Shown here: positions 57,775 to 64,000 of the stretch, piece after piece
Position numbering within the stretch: the first letter of the stretch is position 1
How the letters are laid out: the number at the start of each line of letters is the position of its first letter
DNA from: Candidatus Hydrogenedentota bacterium
Lineage (GTDB): Bacteria > Hydrogenedentota > Hydrogenedentia > Hydrogenedentales > CAITNO01
Length of the DNA: 64,000 bases
Assembly: GCA_903893795.1 (NCBI GenBank)
Contig: CAITNO010000033.1
Coordinates: 31,394-95,393, forward strand
Direction of reading: 5' to 3'
Made by a program: the position numbers and the translations under genes
Notes under the pieces: model-generated
What the model was told of the DNA's origin: nothing
The model's database searches: none
Seen by the model: only the letters and a program-made list of their open reading frames with translations

Positions 57775-59646
57775 CTAAGACCTGGCCAGGCGTAGGCCGA
57801 TGCCGTCGTCCGCATACGCCGGTCCGTAGTTGTAGCGGCTCGCCGATCGGCAGTAGTCGAGGCCGCTGGCGTTCCAACTGCCGCCCCGAGCCACGCGGCC
57901 GAGGCCCGGGTTGAAGGCGGGCCCCGTCGGATTCGTTTGTGCGCCTGAACCGTAGCCGGCATACCAGTCACCGCACCAGTCATTGACGTTTCCGCTCATG
58001 TCGTACGCGCCCACCGGACTCGCGCCGTTCAGTGTATGCACACTCCCGTTCGGGCTCACGTTCACCCCGTTGAACCAGCCGACAGGGGACGTGTAGGGCT
58101 TCGAAGTCAGGCCCAGCGGATTTACGTTGCCAGGGTTCACATCGCCCGAGGGCTCGTCCTCTTCGATATAATAGTTGGCATGACCCCTTCCCGCCATGGT
58201 GTCGCCGGTGAACCCGTAGATCCAGTGCTTGGTGCCGTCCCATGCAGCGGCCCGCTCCCATTCCGCCTCCGTCGGCAGGCGATATCCGCCCGGTGTCGGC
58301 GGTGCCACCATCAGCGGCCAGTCCGCCGTGGTCATGTCGTAACAGGGCGTCATCCCCTGCATCTGGCTCAGCCAGTTGCAGAACGCCACCGCACCGTACC
58401 AGGTCACATTCTCCACCGGATGCGAGTCCATGGAGTAGGTCGTCGTGCCCGGCAAGCCTGTCTTCGTCTTCGACGAGAAGACTCCGCCCGAGTACAAGAT
58501 ATTGCTGTCGCTGTGTGAATAGGCAAGGATAATCTGCAGATTGTCGCCCGCGTAGATGTCGCCCGTTCCGGCCCAGACGGCACCCGTAGTGGTCTTCAGA
58601 AACCCTTGCGCGAACGCCCAGTTCAGTATGTCGCAGTACTGCCTGTTCGTCACATGGTATTTGCCGATCTGGTATGCTTCCAGTGTCACCTGATGTTGCG
58701 GCACCTCGTTCGGCTCGTCTTCCAGCGCGTCTTCGCCGACCCCGCTGTTGCCCACCATGAACGTGCCCGAAGGGACGGAAACCATTTCCGGCGCCGGGGA
58801 AAACGGCGTGTCATCCGCTGTCACGCGGATGCGGGCATTTGCGAACACCTGTCTCGGATAGTCCGCCGTAATGTCCCACACGATGTGCTTGCCCGTTCCG
58901 GTGGTTACTCCGGCAACATCTCCGGTGATCGAGGTGACGGGATGGATGAATCCGTCGCTCCCTCCGTCTTCCGAGAGGGACACCGTGATATGGCACGGGT
59001 TGCCCGGGGCGACAAGGTCATAGGTGATGTCCACTTTCGTGCCGATCGTGCCGTTTGGGCTTTGCACAAAAGCGACATTTGAGACCGTCGGCGCCTGCGC
59101 GGATGACGTGGGCGCGGCAATCAACGCCGTCAGCACGAGCAGAGGCACCGCGCAAATGCGATGACGCCGCCTGACGAGAACCAGAAGACCCGCCGCCAGC
59201 ATCGCCAGCGCCGATGGCGGGGCATACAAAGAAACCTTTGCCCCGACGCCCATTCCCTGAACAGTGTTGCCCGCCGGGTCAACCAGATTGCCCGCCGCAT
59301 CCTGCACGCCCGCAGCCGTCAGCGCAATGCCCGAGGCAAGCATTTCTCCCGAGGTCCAGCCAAGCACATACGGGCCGTCACCGTCAACCGACGCCGGATG
59401 AGGGTGCAGTGAGCCCGCACCCGTGCCCGAGATGGAGTAATTGCCCGGTGTAGTGGCTCCCGGCGCGAGCATCGGCTTGCTGAAATACACCTCAAGCGAT
59501 GAAACCGATGTCGCCGTCACGCTGTCCAGCCTGGGAGGCACCGTGTCAAGCGGCCCGCCGCCGGAATCACCGCTCCCCGTCAGCGCGTACGCACTTAAAG
59601 ACATCCCAACACCCAGCAAAAGAACGCAAACTGCCACGCGATTCAT
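57775..59646 (-). CDS. Fusion protein: anchored Ig-like domain plus FGE/SUMF1-fold domain
   Basis: 623 residues from the ATG at 59646 (GCAGGAG upstream); the longer frame to 60117 has no support. Part one (residues ~1-165) has a signal peptide, a beta domain of the Big_5/SbsA type (DSVTATSVSSLEVYFSKPML) and a C-terminal anchor-like helix ending LVLVRRR. Part two starts immediately with a second signal-like helix (ICAVPLLVLTALIAA), then a beta domain and a formylglycine-generating-enzyme fold (VSVPSGTFMVG, YHVTNRQYCDILNW, GGYRLPTEAEWERAA, DMSGNVNDWCGDWY, RGGSWNASGLDYCRSASR). The Cys pair of true FGEs is not conserved, so enzyme activity is doubtful. Confidence 0.82.
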   Translation of the reverse strand: MNRVAVCVLLLGVGMSLSAYALTGSGDSGGGPLDTVPPRLDSVTATSVSSLEVYFSKPMLAPGATTPGNYSISGTGAGSLHPHPASVDGDGPYVLGWTSGEMLASGIALTAAGVQDAAGNLVDPAGNTVQGMGVGAKVSLYAPPSALAMLAAGLLVLVRRRHRICAVPLLVLTALIAAPTSSAQAPTVSNVAFVQSPNGTIGTKVDITYDLVAPGNPCHITVSLSEDGGSDGFIHPVTSITGDVAGVTTGTGKHIVWDITADYPRQVFANARIRVTADDTPFSPAPEMVSVPSGTFMVGNSGVGEDALEDEPNEVPQHQVTLEAYQIGKYHVTNRQYCDILNWAFAQGFLKTTTGAVWAGTGDIYAGDNLQIILAYSHSDSNILYSGGVFSSKTKTGLPGTTTYSMDSHPVENVTWYGAVAFCNWLSQMQGMTPCYDMTTADWPLMVAPPTPGGYRLPTEAEWERAAAWDGTKHWIYGFTGDTMAGRGHANYYIEEDEPSGDVNPGNVNPLGLTSKPYTSPVGWFNGVNVSPNGSVHTLNGASPVGAYDMSGNVNDWCGDWYAGYGSGAQTNPTGPAFNPGLGRVARGGSWNASGLDYCRSASRYNYGPAYADDGIGLRLARS

Positions 59647-60171
59647 GCCTAAATCTCCTGCGCTGTGGCTCTCTCGATGCGCTATCCTCCCGCAGGACAC
59701 CCGATGGCCACGGCGGACCACAACACCGGCGATTATCCCCCAAACCATAGGCAATTTCAAAAGCCGGAGACCCCGCCTTTGCCTCCTTGCAGGGATGGCG
59801 TTCTCCCGCTTTTCTTCTGCGCTCCGCCCTGTCCCCGTATCACCCCCCGCCATCGGGCGCATATTGATTCCGTGCGGTGCCCGGTTCCGTGTCGGGGGCG
59901 AATACGCCCAATGCAGAGATACCAACTGCGCCGAGGTGAGCCGGCGTTTCACCCCCCCGGTGGATTTTGCGACAATCACTTCCCCGAATAGCGCGGAACA
60001 GGCGGAGTCCCTAATAGCGGGCACCATGACCGGACAATTCGATTGGCCAAAACTCCGCCATCGCCAATGCGCGTTGCATAACAGAGAACATGTCCGAATC
60101 CACCTTGTGACAGGCACTCACATCATGAATGAGGGGAGGGCCGACCATTGCGGTCCGATTCCCAAGAAGGC
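59647..60171. other. Gap with a second copy of the coding remnant
   Basis: No intact gene is supported in these 525 bases between two minus-strand genes. An open plus-strand frame passes through but has no start or ribosome site. The part at 59963-60003 is the 41-base duplicate of the remnant at 57500-57540, here followed by LIAGTMTGQF-like codons. Confidence 0.5.
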
Positions 60172-63100
60172 CTATTCGATCGGCCACAGCCGCGCCGTGC
60201 CGTCGTCAGATCCGGTTAGCACTTTTGTTCCATCCCGGCTGAACGCCACTGATTTCACCTGACCCGTGTGCCCCGTGAAAGTGCGGAGCGCGGTGCCGCT
60301 CGCCACGTCCCAAAGCTTCGCCGTGCTGTCATCCGAACCCGTGAGCACTCTGGTCCCGTCCGGATGGAATGCCACCGAGTTCACCCCCAGCCTGTGTCCG
60401 GTAAACTGGTAAAGGGCAGCACCTGTTCCCACGTCCCATAGCACTGCTTTGGCCACCCTTCCCGTTAGAATCTTCGTTCCATCAGGGCTGAATGCCGCTG
60501 CGGTCACCGTGTCCGTCTGCGCGCTGAACGTCTGGACCGCCGCGCCCGACACGGTGTCCCACAGCTCCAACATGCATTTGGGCGGCTTCATAAAAGAATA
60601 GACGGACCCTGTACCTGTTAATATTTCCGTTCCATCCGGGTTGAAAGCGACGGCGTTTACTTGGTCCGGCAAAGAGAAACGCTTGAGCACCGTGCTTGTC
60701 ATGGCATCCCACAGCCGCGCCGTGGGATCATTTATGGCCATCTGGAATGAGCTCGGAGGCACAAACACAAAGCCCAGTTCTCCCTCGCCCGTGAGCAACT
60801 GCGTCCCATCCGGGCTGAACGCAACAGCGTTGACAGACGCCTGGTTCACTAAGGTTCCGAGCAGACTGCCCGTCTCGGTTTCCCACAGCTTTGCTGTGTA
60901 GTCGCTGGCCCCTGAAAGGACCCTCGTTCCGTCCGGACTGAATTGAACCGCCCGAACTCCTTTCGTATGCCCGGCAAACACCCGGAGCATGGAGGCCGTC
61001 GATGAATCCCACAATTTCACCGTGCTGTCATTCGATCCAGAGATCACTCTCTTGCCGTCCGTGCTTATCGATGCGGAACTGACAGCCGCCGTATGACCGG
61101 TCAATGTCTGAAGCGCGGCCCCCGTCGCCGTGTCCCATAGCCTGACGGAATTGTCTTCTGAACCCGTAATCGCCTGGTTCCCATCCGGGACAAGCGCCAC
61201 CCATCTGACGACCGCCGTGTGCCCGGTGAATGTCTGGAGCACCGCGCCGGTCTCCACGTCCCACAGCTTCGCCGTCTTGTCACGCGCTCCCGTGAGCAGT
61301 CTCTTCCCGTCCGCGCTGAGGGTTGCGCACACCACTTCATTTGTATGCCCGGAGAATGTTTGGACAACGGCTGCGGTTCGCATGTCCCACAGCGTCAATT
61401 CCTGGCTCGATGACGCTGTCACCGCTCTCGGCCCGTCCGGACTGAACGCTACGAAGATGGGGGTCACGCCTGTTGCTTGCTTGCCAAGCGCTTGAACCAC
61501 GTTGCCCGCCGTTGTGTTCCACAGCTTCACCGCGTCGCCCGTTACCGCCGTGAGTGCCTCCGTCCCATCCGGGCTGCATGCGGCCAAAGAGACGGGGCCC
61601 GCATGTCCGCCGAGGGTGCGAAACAGGACGCCGGTTGTTGCGTCCCATAGCTTCGCTGTGCCGTCGTCCGACCCTGTAAGCACGCTCTTCCCGTCCACGC
61701 CGAAGGCTGCTGAATTCACTCCCCACGGGTCCGTGATGGTCTGGAGCATCGCCCCGGTTGAAGCGTTCCACAACTTTGCAGTGAAGTCCGCCGCCCCTGT
61801 AATTAACCTTGTCCCATCCGGGCTGAACGAAACGGCATTCACGCTCGCCGAGTGTCCGACAAAGGTCCGGGTCACCGTGCCTGCAGCTATATCCCACAGC
61901 CGGACATTACCGTCAGCGCCGCCTGTCAGCATCTTCGTTCCATCCGGGGAAACCGCCATTTGGGTGAGCAGGCCGTAACCGAACTGCACGAAGGACTGCG
62001 AGGGGTCCGGCTCCAGCCCTCTCGATACGATCAGCGCCACCGTTGTCCCGGGGAGAACAGAAGCACCCCCAACCGGGTTCTGCGAGATAATGTAACCTGG
62101 GCCTGCTGTCGCGCTGTACACCAGCTTCGCCGGCCCGGCCGATAGGCTGGCGGAAAGCAGGACGCTGAGCGTGCCGTCCTCCGACAGGCCAACAAGCTGC
62201 GGGACTTTCACAGGCTGCGGCCCCTGGGATATGACCAGCGCAACCGCCGACCCACTGATTACTGTGCTGCCGCCGGGCGGTGCCTGCGAGATGACCAGGC
62301 CTGCGGCCACCGTCGGGCTGTACGCCAGCGTCACTGTTCCCACTGCAAGGCCGGCGTCCGTGATTGCGACGAAGGCCTCAGCCTGCGCCAAGCCCACCAC
62401 ATCGGGCACGTCGATCGGTGGTAGTCCATCTGATACCGTCAATGCCACCGCGGTGCCGGGGAGTGCGGTACTGCCGCCGATGGGGTCCTGCGAGATGACG
62501 CAACCCGGGGCCACCGTTGTGCTGTAGACCTGCGCAACCGCGCCGAGCGCGAGCAGCGCGCCCGTGATGACCGCATCCGCCGCCGTTTGTTTCATGCCGA
62601 GCACGTTGGGCACCGTCACGGGTTGCGGTCCCTCGGACACAACCAGCGCCACCGCATCGCCAGGAAGGGCGAGACTGCCCCCCGCCGGATGCTGCATGAG
62701 GACTTCGCCCGAGACCACGGTGTCACTGTACTCCAGCGTCACCGTCCCGACGCTCAGGCCGGACGTCGTGATCACGGCGCGCGCCGCCTCCTGTGCCATG
62801 CCGGTCACGTCGGGCACCGCGACAGGCTGCGGCCCCTGGGACACGGTCAGCGCCACCTGCGTGCCGGCGGGCACGGCACTGCCGCCTGCGGGATTCTGCG
62901 AGATGACCCAGCCTGCGGCCACCGTCGCGCTGTACACCGGCGTCATCGCCCCTACGGCAAGGCCGGCAGCGGCGATGACCGCGGATGCGGTTGCCTGGGG
63001 CATGTTCACCACGTTCGGGACCGCCACGGGCGCCGGGCCTTCCGACAGGGTCAGCAGCACGGCCGTTCCCCGCGCCACGCCCGTGCCCGCCACCGGGTCC

Positions 63101-63717
63101 TGTGAAATGACGCTGCCCGAAGGCACTGTCGCGCTGTACACCGGCGTCACCGCGCCGACGGTGAGTCCCGCGTCTGTTATGGCGGCGACCGCCGCGTCCT
63201 GCGTTTCCCCGACAACGTTCGGAACGACCCCGGGCGGCACCCCCTCGGACAGAGTCAGTGCCACAGCGTCGCCTGGAAGCGCTGATGCGCCTGGCTCAGG
63301 CACCTGGCCGATGACCCTGCCCGGTGCGACGGTGGCGCTGTAGGCTTGGGTAACGGTGCCAGGGGTCAGGCCCGCGCCGATGATCGCCGCCCTTGCCGCC
63401 GCCTGCGTCAGACCCGCCACATTTGGGACACTTAGGGGCTGCGGCCCCTGCGACACCGTCAGTGCAACCGCCGACCGCGACTCCGCGCCGGCGCCGCCGG
63501 CCGGGCTTTGGGCGAGGACCGTGCCCGCCGCGACAGTGGCGCTGTACTCCGGCGTCACCGCGCCAAGGACGAAGCCCGCATCGACAACGGCCGCGACGGC
63601 CCCATCCTGTGTCTGGCCGACAACATTGGGCACGGTCTTGGAGCACCCGGCGAGGAGGACCGCCGAGACGAGCAATACGCGCAGACCGAGATTCCGCAGC
63701 ATCCTGGAAGTCATCAT
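60172..63717 (-). CDS. Lipoprotein with eight PASTA repeats and fourteen WD40 repeats
   Basis: 1181 residues from the ATG pair at 63717 (AAGGGCGGG upstream); earlier ATGs at 63744 and 63732 are also in frame. The signal peptide ends in the lipobox LLAGC. Residues ~30-590 hold eight PASTA-type repeats of about 65 residues (VPNVVGxTQxAAxAAI, then YSATVAxGxVISQxPxGG). Residues ~605-1180 hold 14 WD40 repeats (VNAVAFSPDGTxxLTGSDD, then TAKLWD), likely two seven-bladed propellers. PASTA domains bind peptidoglycan or muropeptides in kinases and PBPs; here there is no kinase domain. It is probably an envelope scaffold between peptidoglycan and protein partners. Confidence 0.9.
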   Translation of the reverse strand: MMTSRMLRNLGLRVLLVSAVLLAGCSKTVPNVVGQTQDGAVAAVVDAGFVLGAVTPEYSATVAAGTVLAQSPAGGAGAESRSAVALTVSQGPQPLSVPNVAGLTQAAARAAIIGAGLTPGTVTQAYSATVAPGRVIGQVPEPGASALPGDAVALTLSEGVPPGVVPNVVGETQDAAVAAITDAGLTVGAVTPVYSATVPSGSVISQDPVAGTGVARGTAVLLTLSEGPAPVAVPNVVNMPQATASAVIAAAGLAVGAMTPVYSATVAAGWVISQNPAGGSAVPAGTQVALTVSQGPQPVAVPDVTGMAQEAARAVITTSGLSVGTVTLEYSDTVVSGEVLMQHPAGGSLALPGDAVALVVSEGPQPVTVPNVLGMKQTAADAVITGALLALGAVAQVYSTTVAPGCVISQDPIGGSTALPGTAVALTVSDGLPPIDVPDVVGLAQAEAFVAITDAGLAVGTVTLAYSPTVAAGLVISQAPPGGSTVISGSAVALVISQGPQPVKVPQLVGLSEDGTLSVLLSASLSAGPAKLVYSATAGPGYIISQNPVGGASVLPGTTVALIVSRGLEPDPSQSFVQFGYGLLTQMAVSPDGTKMLTGGADGNVRLWDIAAGTVTRTFVGHSASVNAVSFSPDGTRLITGAADFTAKLWNASTGAMLQTITDPWGVNSAAFGVDGKSVLTGSDDGTAKLWDATTGVLFRTLGGHAGPVSLAACSPDGTEALTAVTGDAVKLWNTTAGNVVQALGKQATGVTPIFVAFSPDGPRAVTASSSQELTLWDMRTAAVVQTFSGHTNEVVCATLSADGKRLLTGARDKTAKLWDVETGAVLQTFTGHTAVVRWVALVPDGNQAITGSEDNSVRLWDTATGAALQTLTGHTAAVSSASISTDGKRVISGSNDSTVKLWDSSTASMLRVFAGHTKGVRAVQFSPDGTRVLSGASDYTAKLWETETGSLLGTLVNQASVNAVAFSPDGTQLLTGEGELGFVFVPPSSFQMAINDPTARLWDAMTSTVLKRFSLPDQVNAVAFNPDGTEILTGTGSVYSFMKPPKCMLELWDTVSGAAVQTFSAQTDTVTAAAFSPDGTKILTGRVAKAVLWDVGTGAALYQFTGHRLGVNSVAFHPDGTRVLTGSDDSTAKLWDVASGTALRTFTGHTGQVKSVAFSRDGTKVLTGSDDGTARLWPIE

Positions 63718-63955
63718 GGGCCCGCCCTTCATTATTGTGCGCATAACACACCCTGCTATTTCGCAGAACAAACTACCCTGCAACACCAGAGTAGACCCGC
63801 TTTGCCGCTCTTGTCAAGATCTCGGACGCAGCACACAAAAGTAGAAACAGGGGGAGGGACAGGGCAGATAAAATGAGAAGGCCGGTTCCCCAACGCAGTA
63901 CGATAGGGTCGTCTGCAAAACAGTGCGCGAAGCACACAACATGAGGAGAACCGGC
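63718..63955. mobile_element. Left non-coding flank of an IS110-type element; candidate bridge-RNA region
   Basis: The 238 bases between the PASTA-WD40 gene and the transposase hold no other gene. In the IS110 family the non-coding segment upstream of the recombinase encodes a structured bridge RNA that pairs with donor and target DNA. A stem-loop with a single-base bulge is visible at 63895-63916 (arms around GCAGTACGA and TCGTCTGC, loop TAGGG). The exact left boundary of the element cannot be set here because IS110 elements lack long inverted ends. Confidence 0.45.
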
Positions 63956-64000
63956 ATGAAAGAGTATAGCATGATCGTGGGTTTGGATTTGAGCGACAAG
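63956..64000 (+). CDS. IS110-family transposase, N-terminus (runs off the window)
   Basis: Only the first 15 codons are inside the window: MKEYSMIVGLDLSDK. The I-V-G-L-D-L-S-D-K pattern is the first strand and first catalytic Asp of the DEDD (RuvC-like) domain that opens IS110-family recombinases. A GAGGAG ribosome site lies 7-8 bases before the ATG. The element should use a Ser nucleophile in its C-terminal half, which is not visible. Confidence 0.72.
   Translation, partial: MKEYSMIVGLDLSDK

Noticed and set aside
57775..59646. Active formylglycine-generating enzyme serving the sulfatase in this window
   Set aside because: The two Cys needed in FGE are not conserved, the protein is exported, and the only sulfatase-like gene here lacks the Cys/Ser to be modified.
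59647..60117. N-terminal extension of the FGE-fold fusion gene up to 60117
   Set aside because: The extra 157 residues lack any signal or family character and overlap the coding remnant on the other strand. The ATG at 59646 has GCAGGAG and is followed by a signal peptide.

Overview
This looks like a high-GC Gram-negative chromosome from the PVC or Hydrogenedentota-like end of the tree. That placement is inferred. The supporting signs are a DUF1559-type prepilin protein with a late H-X9-DG box, Tat-exported TIM-barrel proteins, a GxGYxYP protein, PQQ-like, WD40, FG-GAP and kelch-like propeller proteins, an HldE enzyme for LPS heptose, and an MprF. I saw no rRNA, tRNA or CRISPR array.

Layout. 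1-1.8 kb: end of an OmpR-type regulator and its sensor kinase. 1.9-5.5 kb: two tandem membrane proteins with PQQ-like propellers. 5.6-8.5 kb: a GntR/FadR regulator with a near-perfect PdhR/FadR-like operator, a GT4 glycosyltransferase and an Ala/Lys/Pro-rich lipoprotein. 8.6-14 kb: an operon of a GT39-TPR protein and two related secreted proteins. 14.1-14.4 kb: a GT2 gene collapsed by an internal deletion. 14.5-25.9 kb: a DUF5011-like protein, MprF, a zinc-ribbon/DUF2007-like protein, a Tat TIM-barrel protein, a 14-repeat propeller protein and a gluzincin peptidase. 26-30.8 kb: a small secreted protein, RhaM, an orphan HslV, a DUF4143 ATPase beside two long palindromes, and HldE. 30.9-36.5 kb: an ADP-forming acyl-CoA synthetase with a CoA-transferase-GNAT fusion, and a sulfatase-like hydrolase. 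36.5-39.2 kb: an accessory patch of short repeats, a frameshifted Bro-N gene and an AAA ATPase with a suspect 5' end. 39.2-49.5 kb: carbohydrate-related exported proteins, GpsA, a membrane protein, a DEAD-box helicase, a VOC protein and TopA. 49.8-53.2 kb: a two-domain glycosyltransferase, then BrnA with a brnT killed by two stop codons, then repeat debris. 53.2-63.7 kb: an FG-GAP lipoprotein, an LTxxQ protein coupled to a prepilin, an FGE/SUMF1-fold fusion protein and a PASTA-WD40 lipoprotein. The right edge enters an IS110-family element.

Most genes serve the envelope: glycosyltransferases, LPS heptose, lipid lysylation, and large propeller proteins anchored at the surface. Three unrelated proteins each carry 14 propeller repeats, which fits two seven-bladed propellers. 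Decay is frequent between genes (GT2, Bro-N, brnT, and a duplicated coding fragment around the SUMF1 gene). Several genes have a -10 box only 6-8 bases before their ATG, suggesting leaderless transcripts. The most noteworthy non-coding signals are the palindrome pair at the DUF4143 ATPase, the GntR operator, and the left flank of the IS110 element, where a bridge RNA may be encoded.
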